DNA from: Candidatus Fermentibacterota bacterium
GTDB lineage: Bacteria > Fermentibacterota > Fermentibacteria > Fermentibacterales > Fermentibacteraceae
Reading direction: 5' to 3'
NCBI GenBank assembly: GCA_002748705.1
Contig: PDSZ01000050.1
Span: forward strand, 1-54,091
DNA: 54,091 bases
The stretch's first letter is position 1. The number at the start of each line of letters is the position of its first letter. Below, piece by piece: positions 17,861 through 27,444 of this stretch. The position numbers were made by a program, and so were the translations under genes. The notes under the pieces are model-generated. The model made no database searches and was not told where the DNA came from. It was given only the letters and a program-made list of their open reading frames with translations.

Positions 17861-19351
17861 TCAGCCCCGGCCATGCATACCTGACCAGTCCAGTTTGACC
17901 CAAAGGACATCCAGTAACAAGCAGGCTTTCAGACTGTGATAAATCCTCATAAGGTATGAGGAAGCACCCTCCCTCAACAGCCTCTCAAGATTCATTACCA
18001 GGTAGACCATGCTGATCACAGTCTCGCTCGTTTCCCGGAGCTTGGTCATTACCCGGTCGGTTGAATACCTCCGCTTACCTTCTCCTATCTTACCCTCTAT
18101 TGCGTTCCTGATGCGCTCATCTTCATAGCGCTGTTGACGAAGTGCCTTCATTACCGCAGGGTCTTCAAAAGGACGACCGAGCTTGCGGCCGGAAATCCGT
18201 ATCCCGCGATCCTTACAGAAACGCATGTTCTCTCGCGTCCGGTAGATCCGGTCAGCATGAACTGACTCAGGCCAGCAGCCGAACAGCCGGTGGTACTCCT
18301 TGATCTGACCGATCAGATCAAGACTCTCGTTGAAGTTGTCCCACTCTATCCGATGAATCATCGCAAGACCGGAGGAAAGCCCTATTGATACCTTTGCGCC
18401 AAACTCCCAGACTGCTCCGGCTTTGTTTCGCTTGATGGGACGTACATGCGGCTGTGATATGCTTACTATGCGGTGGGGTATCGTCCGCTTTCTCTCATCA
18501 TACATCTCTTGCTGCTGACGGTATACCTCACGGATGACAAGCAGCTTTCTGTAAAGATCCAGATCCAGTACTCCAAAGCCAACTTCATCAAGCAGGGCAT
18601 CCACATGACCAAGATCCCTGCGCACATAGCCAAGCTGCTTCCTCATTGCCTTTCTGAGTTTTCTGCTGCCGGGCCGTCTGGTTTTCTGCAGGCTAAGGAA
18701 AGCTTTCCGTGCTCTCTTCCGGTAGGTCCGGGGCTTTGTGCTGCCCGGCTCCCGTTCCGAATGGAGTACATCAACCATCTTCTCAAGCAGCTCTCGCCCC
18801 TTGTTCAGCAGTTTCAGGTCTGTGGGGAATGTGATGTCAGCAGGGGTCGCTGTTGCATCAACGATCAACCGGCCTTTATTCACAAAGCCTCCATCATCAC
18901 TGGAAGACGATTCATCATCTCTGTGGCGCTTGCGGGCGGCCAGGAGGATTCTCTCGTTTATCTCAGCTATGGCCTGTGCGGGAAATCTCTTCCTGAACCT
19001 GCAAAGCTGTGACTGATCCAACGGAGGCTTGATCTGGAACTCCTGCAATCCTAAGAACCACTGGAGGTAAGGATTCTCTCTGATCGTGTCCACTGTCTCC
19101 CTGTCTGTCAGACCAAGTTTCTCCTGGATCAGTATGGAACCGAACGCGAATCTGCCGGGGAGGGCTCGCTGTCCTTCTTTCTTTCTCCCGAGACTTCGAA
19201 GATAAACTTCTTCCACGAAATCCCAGGGAACCAGCTTTGCCAGCTTGACCCATCTGTTCTCAGTATCCAGCGGTGTCCTGAATGGAGTCTTGAAGGCCTC
19301 AATTTCCAACTGACGGTTGTTATGCTGATACAATTGAATCTCCAGGTGCAA
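17861..19351 (-). CDS. DDE transposase, DUF772/IS1182-like
   Basis: Cut-and-paste transposase of about 496 residues. The N-terminal DUF772 region is visible (WVKLAKLVPWDFVEEVY, then LLDQSQLCRFRKRF-like helices). The RNase H-type catalytic domain offers candidate acidic residues in IVDATATPADI (first Asp), VHADRIYRTREN (second Asp) and IEGKIGEGKRRYS (Glu). A basic insertion of about 100 residues (about 200-300) separates the first and second. The TTG at 19351 has no clear ribosome-binding site, so the start is uncertain by some tens of bases. A single intact frame within matched inverted repeats suggests an autonomous element. Confidence 0.9.
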   Translation of the reverse strand: MHLEIQLYQHNNRQLEIEAFKTPFRTPLDTENRWVKLAKLVPWDFVEEVYLRSLGRKKEGQRALPGRFAFGSILIQEKLGLTDRETVDTIRENPYLQWFLGLQEFQIKPPLDQSQLCRFRKRFPAQAIAEINERILLAARKRHRDDESSSSDDGGFVNKGRLIVDATATPADITFPTDLKLLNKGRELLEKMVDVLHSEREPGSTKPRTYRKRARKAFLSLQKTRRPGSRKLRKAMRKQLGYVRRDLGHVDALLDEVGFGVLDLDLYRKLLVIREVYRQQQEMYDERKRTIPHRIVSISQPHVRPIKRNKAGAVWEFGAKVSIGLSSGLAMIHRIEWDNFNESLDLIGQIKEYHRLFGCWPESVHADRIYRTRENMRFCKDRGIRISGRKLGRPFEDPAVMKALRQQRYEDERIRNAIEGKIGEGKRRYSTDRVMTKLRETSETVISMVYLVMNLERLLREGASSYLMRIYHSLKACLLLDVLWVKLDWSGMHGRG

Positions 19352-19441
19352 GGGTTTTGAGCAAATGTGCTCATATTGCGTGCATTTCTATGCACCTAAT
19401 ATACCCTCATTCCGTTGCGCTGTAAAGGTTTAAAGCTTCAG

Positions 19442-19453
19442 CATCAAGCCCTA
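19442..19453 (-). repeat. Right terminal inverted repeat of the IS
   Basis: CATCAAGCCCTA on the plus strand, matching 17831-17842 in inverted orientation over all 12 bases. It lies 90 bases upstream of the transposase start. Confidence 0.85.
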
Positions 19454-19472
19454 AATAAACCTGCATATAGCA

Positions 19473-19498
19473 GGAACTCCGCCGTTTGCCGGAGTTCC
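19473..19498 (-). terminator. Hairpin after the biotin-carrier gene
   Basis: GGAACTCCG (19473-19481) and CGGAGTTCC (19490-19498) form a perfect 9-base stem with an 8-base loop. It lies 25 bases downstream of the carrier-protein stop codon on the minus strand. The T-run is weak, but the location at the end of a long operon supports termination. Confidence 0.65.
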
Positions 19499-19523
19499 AT
19501 GCCTGTGCAGATTCGGTTACCTG

Positions 19524-19826
19524 TCAGCCAAGTCGCACAAGGAGCTGATTTTTCTCCACACGCTGTGATGGTTCTACTGCTATTTCAGCAACCTTTCCTG
19601 CAACCGGCGAAGCTATCTCGTTGTACATTTTCATGGCATCCAGTATCAGAAGGATATCACCTTCTTTTACTGTGTCACCTTCTTTTACCTTCAATTCGAT
19701 GATTGTGCCCGGGATGAAAGCCTTTACAAGTCTTTCGTCAGGTGCAGTCCACTTTGGGCCGAAACCTTCTGGAACCTCTGTCTCGTAAAGGGTCTCGTCT
19801 ATGTTGAGTTTCTTTTCTTCCGTCAT
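19524..19826 (-). CDS. Biotin carrier protein of an acyl-CoA carboxylase/decarboxylase
   Basis: A 100-residue protein that carries biotin between active sites. The C-terminal biotinyl domain holds the modification motif DAMKM (the Lys is biotinylated) and the usual framing glycines (IPGTIIELKVKEGDTVKEGD, SPVAGKVAEI). The N-terminal 30 residues are charged and probably flexible. It lies 8 bases after the carboxyltransferase gene, so the two form one unit. No biotin carboxylase gene is nearby, so the complex either recruits one encoded elsewhere or is a decarboxylase such as methylmalonyl-CoA decarboxylase. Confidence 0.9.
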   Translation of the reverse strand: MTEEKKLNIDETLYETEVPEGFGPKWTAPDERLVKAFIPGTIIELKVKEGDTVKEGDILLILDAMKMYNEIASPVAGKVAEIAVEPSQRVEKNQLLVRLG

Positions 19827-19834
19827 GACGCCTC

Positions 19835-21376
19835 CTAGAGAGGAATGTTGCCGTGGCGGCGGAAAGAGTTGCCGTGGTCCTGTTCACCGGAGAATTCGAA
19901 TGCCTGAATAAGAGTTTCCCTTGTTTTTCCGGGCTCTATGATAGAGTCAACATAGCCCTTGGACGCTGCAACATAGGGGTTGGCGAATTTGTCTTCGTAC
20001 TCTCTTACCTTTTCCAGCCTTGTTGCTTCCGGATCAGTGCTTGATGCTATATCCTTTCGGAAAACGATGTTCGCCGCACCTTCAGCACCCATTACAGCAA
20101 TTTCTGCTGTAGGCCAGGCTATTACGCTGCTGGCGCCGAGATGTCTGCTGCACATTGCTATGTATGCTCCGCCGTAGGCCTTTCTCATTATGACTGTGAC
20201 TTTGGGTACTGAAGCTTCACTGTATGCGTAGAGGAGCTTTGCACCGTGACGAATAACCCCTGCGTGCTCCTGATCTGCTCCCGGCAGGTAGCCTGGAGTA
20301 TCCACAAAGGTAAGCAGAGGTATACCGAACGAGTCGCAGAACCTTATGAATCTCGCTGCCTTGTCAGAGGCGTTCACATCAAGAACACCGGCAAGGTATC
20401 TGGGCTGATTGGCGATTATTCCTGTTGTCTTTCCGTTGATTCGGGCAAAACCGACCACAATGTTTCTTGCGTAGTCTTCATGAACCTGGAAGAAATCACT
20501 GTTATCTGTGATGCCCTTGATAATATTCACGACATCGTACGCTTTGCGCCTGTTGTCAGGTATCACATCATTGCCGAGACCATGTTTGGGAGCAGCTGGC
20601 TTTTTTTCCGGAGGAGCTTCAAGACAATTGGCAGGAAGGTAGCTGAGAAGCTCCTTGATTTGAGCGAAAGCCTCATACTCTGTTTCAGCGTAGAAGTGAG
20701 CGTTTCCAGTAACCTGGGTATGAGTTTTTGCTCCGCCCAGTTCTTCCTGGCTTATGTCTTCACCTAGAACGGTTTTGATTACCTGAGGGCCTGTAATAAA
20801 CATGTTGGATATCTTGTTAACAACAAAGACGAAGTCGGTGAGGGCAGGAGAGTAGACCGCTCCTCCGGCGCACGGGCCCAGAATCAGAGAGAGCTGAGGT
20901 ACAACACCGCTGAGTTTTGTGTTTCTGTAGAAGATGTCTCCGTAACCGCAGAGTGAATCCACGCCCTCCTGAATTCTTGCTCCGCCTGAATCATTTATGC
21001 CGATGAGAGGAATTTTTCTGTTAGCTGCACCGTCCATGATTTTAACTATTTTCTGAGCATGAGCTTTGCCCAGAGAACCTCCTGCAACGGTGAAATCCTG
21101 CGCGAAAATGGCAACAGGGTCACCATTTACCTTACCGTATCCGGTTACTACGCCGTCTCCTGCCAGCTTCTTGGAGTCCATTCCGAAGTCTGTTGCAGAA
21201 TGCTCAACAAACAAGTCGGTTTCAAGGAAAGAATCTGTGTCAAGTATTTCGTCAACTCTCTCCCTTGCTGTCAGCTTTCCTCTTTTCTTCTGTTTCTCAA
21301 GAGCAACATCGCCGCCGCCCTTGAACAGGTTCTGCATTCTGTGCAGAAAGTCGTTTACCGTTGACATTATTGACAT
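19835..21376 (-). CDS. Acyl-CoA carboxylase beta subunit (propionyl/methylmalonyl-CoA type)
   Basis: Carboxyltransferase of 513 residues that moves the carboxyl group between biotin and an acyl-CoA. Two crotonase-fold halves are visible. The first has GDGVVTGYGKVNGDPVAIFAQDFTVAGGS and INDSGGARIQEGV; the second has FQVHEDYARNIVVGFARING, TFVDTPGYLPG, MRKAYGGAYIAM and IAWPTAEIAVMG. Length and motifs match PccB/MmdA proteins. Substrate (propionyl, methylmalonyl or glutaconyl) cannot be told by eye. GGAGGG lies 9 bases before the ATG; a second in-frame ATG three codons on is also possible. The gene follows the membrane-protein gene by 29 bases. Confidence 0.93.
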   Translation of the reverse strand: MSIMSTVNDFLHRMQNLFKGGGDVALEKQKKRGKLTARERVDEILDTDSFLETDLFVEHSATDFGMDSKKLAGDGVVTGYGKVNGDPVAIFAQDFTVAGGSLGKAHAQKIVKIMDGAANRKIPLIGINDSGGARIQEGVDSLCGYGDIFYRNTKLSGVVPQLSLILGPCAGGAVYSPALTDFVFVVNKISNMFITGPQVIKTVLGEDISQEELGGAKTHTQVTGNAHFYAETEYEAFAQIKELLSYLPANCLEAPPEKKPAAPKHGLGNDVIPDNRRKAYDVVNIIKGITDNSDFFQVHEDYARNIVVGFARINGKTTGIIANQPRYLAGVLDVNASDKAARFIRFCDSFGIPLLTFVDTPGYLPGADQEHAGVIRHGAKLLYAYSEASVPKVTVIMRKAYGGAYIAMCSRHLGASSVIAWPTAEIAVMGAEGAANIVFRKDIASSTDPEATRLEKVREYEDKFANPYVAASKGYVDSIIEPGKTRETLIQAFEFSGEQDHGNSFRRHGNIPL

Positions 21377-21405
21377 TCGGATTTCCCTCCGTTTTGTGTC
21401 TTAGC

Positions 21406-23718
21406 TTAACGAGTAAGGGATAATATAAATTCAAGTCTGTGAATTGCGTAATCAGGCAGCCTGAGACCGCTTTCCTGAAGCCTTTTATATTCACTTGCAG
21501 CTTCCTGAATTTCCTCTGATTCCCACAGACAGTCAGCCAGAAGCAGCCTGGCTTCAGTCAGATCAGGTGAAAGTCTCAGCGCTTCACGGCAGTTGGTTTC
21601 TGCGGTTTTCCAGTCCTCAACTGCTGCATAGACCATTGCGGTTCTGTGCATGACCATTGGAGAATGTGCCATAGCAAGAGCCTTATCTGTGAGTTCAAGG
21701 GCTCTTTCGGTGTTCCCTGCAAGGGAGTGGAATACTGCGCACTGGGCAGTGCCCCATGCATTCAGACCATGAAGGTTCTCCTCAGCCAGCGCAAGTGCCT
21801 TCTGGGATTGACCGGTTATCCAGAGCGCAGTTATCTGTGCCAGATGAATGTTTGCATCTGTCCTCATCGTTGAATGACGAATTCCGAACATTGACATACC
21901 GTTTTCAGGCCATGAACCCATGAGGTAGTCAACTGCTGTCTGAAGATCTGTATCGCCTGAGAGTTCTGCGTACAGAGCGGCACTTTCAAGATCGTTCTCA
22001 CGGCAGCTCTTCCAGCAGTTCAGAGTGTGTTCTGCCGCCCCCTGAAGGGTATTTTCAGTAATTGCAGCAGTGGTGTCATCTCTGAATTCCAGTGCGTCTG
22101 CAATACTTCCTGCTGCATGCTCGAAATAGATATTCTCGGCTCTTCTCAGATCTCTTACTGCATTTGCCGGAAACATATAGATATTTCCTGAGAGAAGAAC
22201 CGAAGGAGTCAGCGGATCAAAGTATCTGAATGCCAGTGAATCGGCTCCTGATTCACTGAGAAGCTCTTTCGAGGCGTAGGCGGCAACAAGTCCGTCAATA
22301 TGGAAAAGCCTGAACTCAGGGAGCATAGCCGCAAGGTATACTGAGGAACCCTCCTGCAGATTGCTGTAGATCAGCAGATCAAAACCGTACTTATTGAACA
22401 GTTCATATTGTTGTGCCATTGCAGCTCTGCTGTTTGCAACTGAGAGAACCAGATAATCTTTGTGAAAATCTTCAGGAAACAGCAGGCATCTGCCGTCAAG
22501 GAAAAGAGGAAGGTCTTCACCGAACCTGAACTCCAGATACCCTGATATCTCGTTGGTGTTGAAGAGAACACTGTTTTTCATCAGCGCAGGATGCCCTTCA
22601 ATTATGTCTGCAAGCTCAACAGGGTATGCGCTCCAGTCTACCCCTGCTCCAAGCTGTCTGGGAGGACCTATCTCTCTGGGTACGCCGTATATGAATGGTG
22701 CTGAAGCAAGCAACAGGAATGCTGCCGGTACTGCCTGCCTTGGTATTTTTAGATCAAGCATTGCAGGTATCCACGCAAGCATTGCAGGCGCAAGAAGCTC
22801 ACCGTTTCTTGCGGCAAAGGCTGTTGACAGAGTCAGAATAACAAGGGCAGCCATTCTGCCGGCTTCCAGTCTCTTCCGTTTGAAGATCAGAAGCAGTGAT
22901 GTTATTACTGTGAATGATATGAAAAGAATGGCTGTTTTCGATATTGCCTTTTCAGGTGCGTATCTGGAATCAAATGGGCTCCACCACTCCCTTATGGACT
23001 CTTTATACAAAGGCTGCGAGAGGAACGAAGGCAGGTATTCCAGTGTTCGAAAACCGTTGGGATGCAAACCGCTGGCAAGGGCAAGAAATACAGGTGGAAT
23101 AATCCACCCTGGAAGTTCTCTGAACCTGCCTGTGAAGAACCGGTGCATTGCAGGAACAGCAGAGAGGAAGATTCCCATGACAAACCCTGCATGCATGTTT
23201 ACCCAGAGTATCTGCAGTGGAAGAAGGAAAAGTGCCAGTTTCAGAGGCTTCTCTATTTTCAATGACAGAATGTAAAGAAAAAGAGAAAAAAAGAATATGC
23301 TGAAGAAGTGTGGACGGGCTATCCAGCGGGGCTGGGCGAGAGTAAGCCACATTGCGCCGAAAAGAAATACAAATGGCGGATCACCTCCGTTCCTCACCGC
23401 TGCTTTTGCTGTAAAAAATATGCCCAGTCCTATGAACAGAGCTTTGAGAAACACAGGCCCTGCTTCTCCCAGACCGGACCATGAGGCAGCCATAATGGTT
23501 TCAGCCAGCCATTCATGCTGTATCCAGTAAACGCCTTCCCTTGTCCAGGTGAAGGGGTCAGCAGTTCTTATCTCACCGGTTTCCAGAATATCAAGACCAT
23601 TCCTGAGATGCCAGAAGATGTTACCGTTGTGGACAGGGGTAATGCAGTAAAGCATTCCCAGCATCGCCAGAAGCAGCTCAGGTCTAAGAAATCTATTGAC
23701 TGTTTCTAATCTCTTCAA
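21406..23718 (-). CDS. GT-C-like membrane protein with C-terminal TPR repeats
   Basis: About 770 residues. The first half has about ten membrane helices and the motifs FWHLRNGLDIL, ADPFTWT and WIQHEWLAE, the signature of a family of putative lipid-linked-sugar glycosyltransferases (GT-C fold). A soluble extracytoplasmic middle follows (ISGYLEFRFGEDLPLFLDGR). The last 200 residues are TPR-like helical repeats (ALELTDKALAMAHSP, AETNCREALRLSPDLTEAR). I prefer the TTG at 23718, which has GGAG 7 bases upstream and overlaps the upstream gene by 26 bases, over a longer TTG start at 23781 without a binding site. Acceptor and sugar unknown. Middle of a long minus-strand operon. Confidence 0.75.
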   Translation of the reverse strand: MKRLETVNRFLRPELLLAMLGMLYCITPVHNGNIFWHLRNGLDILETGEIRTADPFTWTREGVYWIQHEWLAETIMAASWSGLGEAGPVFLKALFIGLGIFFTAKAAVRNGGDPPFVFLFGAMWLTLAQPRWIARPHFFSIFFFSLFLYILSLKIEKPLKLALFLLPLQILWVNMHAGFVMGIFLSAVPAMHRFFTGRFRELPGWIIPPVFLALASGLHPNGFRTLEYLPSFLSQPLYKESIREWWSPFDSRYAPEKAISKTAILFISFTVITSLLLIFKRKRLEAGRMAALVILTLSTAFAARNGELLAPAMLAWIPAMLDLKIPRQAVPAAFLLLASAPFIYGVPREIGPPRQLGAGVDWSAYPVELADIIEGHPALMKNSVLFNTNEISGYLEFRFGEDLPLFLDGRCLLFPEDFHKDYLVLSVANSRAAMAQQYELFNKYGFDLLIYSNLQEGSSVYLAAMLPEFRLFHIDGLVAAYASKELLSESGADSLAFRYFDPLTPSVLLSGNIYMFPANAVRDLRRAENIYFEHAAGSIADALEFRDDTTAAITENTLQGAAEHTLNCWKSCRENDLESAALYAELSGDTDLQTAVDYLMGSWPENGMSMFGIRHSTMRTDANIHLAQITALWITGQSQKALALAEENLHGLNAWGTAQCAVFHSLAGNTERALELTDKALAMAHSPMVMHRTAMVYAAVEDWKTAETNCREALRLSPDLTEARLLLADCLWESEEIQEAASEYKRLQESGLRLPDYAIHRLEFILSLTR

Positions 23719-25174
23719 TTCTCTTCTCCGTAAGTTCAGTTGAGGCAAATCCCATAGCCCTGTTGAAGAAACTGTCTGCAAGGGCAGGATTATCTGTCTG
23801 GAGAATTCTTCTTGCCCATGCTTCCGCAGCCAGATCCAGGGCCATAGGGTCCGGTGATGAACCGTTGTACTTGAAGATGGACATGGTGTTCCAGCAAGGT
23901 TCAGTTCTGTTTGCCGCAGGATGAAAAACCAGCCCTGAAAGTTTAAACTCCGGCATACGGTTCCAGCCCCTTGAGAGAATCACAGGGCGGTTGCCTAACA
24001 TACAGGGCACAGGAGTAGGAATGTTAAGCTCGAAATAGTTTCCGTAAGGGTCAGAGAGAATCACATCACTTCTGAATCCCAGCACTTCAGAGGCATACGC
24101 AGCATAAAATACATCATGGGCAACTGGACGGTAGACAGCGCCTGGTGGAATCTCTGAGAACACATCAGTTGTCCAGCGAAGAGCAATATCATCTTCAGTT
24201 CTGTCAGCCATATGTATTCCAGAAAGTGCAGAAGCTGCCGCAGTGAGCGGAAGTATCCACTTGAAGGCTTTATTGAGTGAGATCAGGTTTCTTATCCCTG
24301 ATGCTGCTCTGAATGTAAGGGGAAGCAGAAGTATCCACAGTTGCCCTGCAGGGTCAGGAAGCTGGTAGGAGGCCATAAAAACAAGCGCAAGTAAAGCAGG
24401 AATATCAATTCCGGCTTTAAACCTGCCCCCTGCGGCAGCTGTCAGGCTGTATACTGTTCCAGTCACCGGTCCCGCAAAAGACAGAGCGGTCATAAGCCTT
24501 TTCAATGACGGGATCTGCAGTTTTCCTGAATACATTGAGAAATAGGTAAGGAAATCCTGCAGAGAACCTGGGTGTCCGTAGTGTGCTATTCTGCTCACTG
24601 GAGCCCTCAGAGGAAGGTAAAGCATCAGAGAGAGCGGTATCAGAGCAGTTATAAAGAAAAAGACTTTCCTTTTTGAGGGAAGCAGCATGGGAACAGAAAA
24701 AAGAGCCGTCGGATGCCCTCCGAATACTGCCATACCTGTTGCGTATCCCCCCAGGCGACTGGATCGAAGGCGAATTGCGGCAGCAGTCAAAGCCATTGCC
24801 AGAGGATAAATCTCAAGGCTGTTCAACTGGCTGAGTACAGGTGCTGAAAGCAGCAGCATTACTGAAGCACTTGCAGCAGAAACAGATGAACCTTGAGAGC
24901 CGCCAAGTGGTTTTCGGAGAATGGAGGCTGTTACTGCTCCCAGAATACAGTTGATGAGTCTCAGATGGCCGTAAAGAGGAGAGAAGAGAATTGATTCAAC
25001 CCTGAGAAGCATAAGGAACAGAGGATAGCCCGGCGGATGGGCTGTTTCAAGCCTTGAGCCTGCAACTGCGAACTCTGCGCCGTCTGTTGCGTCAAAGCTG
25101 CCTGGGCCGGTGAGCAGTGCGGCAATAAACACCGCTGCCGGTATAACGAATACTAGATGGCTGCGGTGTTGCAT
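23693..25174 (-). CDS. DUF2723 membrane protein, putative O-glycosyltransferase
   Basis: A 493-residue polytopic protein. Near the N-terminus it carries the DUF2723 signature (FDATDGAEFAVAGSRL then AHPPGYPLFLMLLRV), a GT-C family related to TMEM260, which O-mannosylates proteins in eukaryotes; the Asp pair is the presumed catalytic site. About ten helices follow, then a soluble tail (DVILSDPYGNYFELNIP) and a short C-terminal helical part. It overlaps the upstream gene by 22 bases and the downstream gene by 26, so the three large membrane proteins are translated as a block, consistent with one pathway such as protein or lipid glycosylation. Confidence 0.85.
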   Translation of the reverse strand: MQHRSHLVFVIPAAVFIAALLTGPGSFDATDGAEFAVAGSRLETAHPPGYPLFLMLLRVESILFSPLYGHLRLINCILGAVTASILRKPLGGSQGSSVSAASASVMLLLSAPVLSQLNSLEIYPLAMALTAAAIRLRSSRLGGYATGMAVFGGHPTALFSVPMLLPSKRKVFFFITALIPLSLMLYLPLRAPVSRIAHYGHPGSLQDFLTYFSMYSGKLQIPSLKRLMTALSFAGPVTGTVYSLTAAAGGRFKAGIDIPALLALVFMASYQLPDPAGQLWILLLPLTFRAASGIRNLISLNKAFKWILPLTAAASALSGIHMADRTEDDIALRWTTDVFSEIPPGAVYRPVAHDVFYAAYASEVLGFRSDVILSDPYGNYFELNIPTPVPCMLGNRPVILSRGWNRMPEFKLSGLVFHPAANRTEPCWNTMSIFKYNGSSPDPMALDLAAEAWARRILQTDNPALADSFFNRAMGFASTELTEKRIEEIRNSQ

Positions 25175-27444
25175 ACCAGCTCTGCAATTGAATCCTTCAT
25201 GGCAGCAGCTTGAGGAATATCAGAGAAGGAGGGAACATTTGCTTCAGGGTCCATTCCTTCCAGTATTCCGGCAAGTACAGCCTTGAACCTTATATTGTCA
25301 GGATATTCAGAAACAGCGTATTCAGATGCTATCCTTGCTTCCAGAGGATTCCCTGCTTCCAGAGCTGAGGATATGGTCAGATCAAATACTAATCTGGAAG
25401 GGTGCCTGGCTCCTGCAAGAGCCCTGGATGAGTAAACAAGTGCGCTGTCAGGATTTCCTGCTTCGCTGTGCCACATTGCAGCAGTCTGAAGCACTTCAGG
25501 GTTTCCCGGCATGGTCTGAATACACATATCAAGAAGCTCTTTTCTGTCAGGCAGGGAGTCTGCCGCAAGTGGCGCTCTAACCCTTGCAAGCATTATGGGG
25601 ATGCACCGTCCGTGACATTCAACTGCTTCATTGTAAAGAGAATCCCAGTCTGCCAGACCTGACACCGAAGCAATACTGATTGCTTTGGCCCAGGCTTCAG
25701 CATCTGCATCAGGCGAGCTGAGGTAAGCCAGTGAATACTGCAGCGCGCTGAGAGTATCTCCGCTCTCCATGAGAGCAGTTGCCATGGAACGCATTAGAGC
25801 GGAATTCATTCCAGCCCTGGAGTGAAGGGAGTTAAGCGAAGCGGTATCACCTGAAAGAGCCAGGAAATTTACTCGCAGCATCATTGCCTCGTTAAGATCC
25901 CCTGGATCATCAACAGAGTTCACATAGCGCAGGTAGATATCATTGAAGGCTGAACTGTCTCCTCTGGCAAATGCCAGGTTAATACTTACCTTCATAAGCG
26001 AGGAGGTTGAATCTCCTCTTGCCATGCTGGTATCGCACAGATACCTTGACCGCGGGTTGTTCCCTGCCATGTGGGCTGTTTCAGCCAGTTTCACCCAGCT
26101 GCCGCCGCTTGCGGCAAGGTTTGCAGCTGATTCCATTGCCAGACCTATTCTTCCTGACCTGTTGAAGGAGTCAACTCTTCTGTTCAACCCTCTGAGGCCT
26201 GCAGGTGTTTCAGAGGCAGGAGGGCTGAGCAGCAGAACAACCATTGGAATTATGAACAGAGCATTGGCTGTTTTTCTTTCGCAGGCGATAACTGTTATGA
26301 CAATTATGAGAAGTACAGCGGTCAGTCCTGCGCCTGCTGTGATATTGAACCCCGCAGGTGAAAGGGCTGTGATGAACAATACCAAAGCGGTAAGGGGTCT
26401 TCTGATCCTGTTGCTTCCCGGCAGAAGGGAGACTGCAGATGCAAGGAGAGCCAGCACAAGTGTGAGCCATCCTGAAGACCATGCCAGGGAGAGCCCCACT
26501 GCCACCGCTGTGGAACGGGCACTTCCTCTGAGAGCAGAGCCTGCTGCTATCCAGAGTGCAGCGAGAAGGGCTCCTGCGATAACAGTGAAGTCGCAGAATG
26601 TAATGGCGGAAGAAGGTGGTATTGCAATTGCAGCCGCAGTACCTGCCGCAGCCGCCAGACCCAGTGAGAGAAGCTGCGAAAAAGCATTTCTGAGCATGTT
26701 CCACTTATTCGGCAGGAGTTCTCTGACATACCAAAGGGAGAGAAGCGAAACGGGAATCATGTCAATGATATAAACAATGAAATGAGAATCACCTGTCAGA
26801 GGAGCTTCTGTGGCTCCGTGCCATTGGAGAAGATTTAGGGTTGTTCCGTCACCTGGAAAGAGAGGCTGAAGCAGAATGGCAACCAGATAGGGCCAGGTAA
26901 AGAAAGAGAGAAATACCGGAGCAAAGACAATGGTGTTCAGTATGCCTCTCAGCCATCTTCTGTCTGGAGCCACCGCCCAGGTGAATACTCCTGCAAGAAC
27001 ACAACCGAGAAGGGCTTCTATTCTTATTCCGGTAGTTGTGCCGGTAAGTTTTACCGCAGGGTTGAAGAAGTTAAGAAAGAACCATCCTGCATTTGATCTG
27101 GTAAGAGGGAAGTAGCCTATATCAGAGGTATTTCCGGTTATATAATCAATCAGCGGTGGAAGAAGGGTCAGAACCCAGGTCAATACCATTATTTTAAGCA
27201 GCTTTGCAGTATCGTATCCTGAGAATCTGCTCATAAGAAAAACAAGAACCATCATAGGATATACATAGGCCACTGGAAAGTGCAGGAAGAATGCCGGCGC
27301 TGTGAAGACAATGCCCAGTTGCAGGGCTTCCATAAGGTTTCTTAGAATGACTGTAACAGCAAACAGAGCAGCCATCTGCCAGGGAGTGGCAGGAATGGAG
27401 TTGCCCCAGTCGATCATCTTGTCTATCAGAATCTTGAGTTTCAT
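25153..27444 (-). CDS. Large polytopic membrane protein with TPR-like tail
   Basis: A 763-residue protein. About the first 400 residues hold 10-12 hydrophobic segments with no motif I can assign. The C-terminal 330 residues are repeated helical pairs of TPR type (GDTLSALQYSLAYLSSP, GNPDSALVYSSRALAGA, GNPLEARIASEYAVSEYPD) with an outward-facing look. The architecture (membrane half plus TPR half) mirrors the gene at 21406, although the membrane halves do not obviously match. It starts four bases inside the end of the lipoprotein gene upstream (ATGA overlap). Function unknown; probably cooperates with the DUF2723 protein encoded next. Confidence 0.75.
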   Translation of the reverse strand: MKLKILIDKMIDWGNSIPATPWQMAALFAVTVILRNLMEALQLGIVFTAPAFFLHFPVAYVYPMMVLVFLMSRFSGYDTAKLLKIMVLTWVLTLLPPLIDYITGNTSDIGYFPLTRSNAGWFFLNFFNPAVKLTGTTTGIRIEALLGCVLAGVFTWAVAPDRRWLRGILNTIVFAPVFLSFFTWPYLVAILLQPLFPGDGTTLNLLQWHGATEAPLTGDSHFIVYIIDMIPVSLLSLWYVRELLPNKWNMLRNAFSQLLSLGLAAAAGTAAAIAIPPSSAITFCDFTVIAGALLAALWIAAGSALRGSARSTAVAVGLSLAWSSGWLTLVLALLASAVSLLPGSNRIRRPLTALVLFITALSPAGFNITAGAGLTAVLLIIVITVIACERKTANALFIIPMVVLLLSPPASETPAGLRGLNRRVDSFNRSGRIGLAMESAANLAASGGSWVKLAETAHMAGNNPRSRYLCDTSMARGDSTSSLMKVSINLAFARGDSSAFNDIYLRYVNSVDDPGDLNEAMMLRVNFLALSGDTASLNSLHSRAGMNSALMRSMATALMESGDTLSALQYSLAYLSSPDADAEAWAKAISIASVSGLADWDSLYNEAVECHGRCIPIMLARVRAPLAADSLPDRKELLDMCIQTMPGNPEVLQTAAMWHSEAGNPDSALVYSSRALAGARHPSRLVFDLTISSALEAGNPLEARIASEYAVSEYPDNIRFKAVLAGILEGMDPEANVPSFSDIPQAAAMKDSIAELVCNTAAI

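Larger units (their letters stand above)
17831..19453 (-). mobile_element. Complete IS5/IS1182-type insertion sequence
   Basis: A 1,623-base element with one transposase gene and perfect 12-base terminal inverted repeats TAGGGCTTGATG. The outermost TA at each end may instead be a 2-base target duplication. It sits between the biotin-carrier gene (19524) and the pseudo-receiver gene (start 17784), so it has separated the latter from its original upstream sequence. The reading frame is intact, suggesting recent arrival or activity. Confidence 0.85.
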
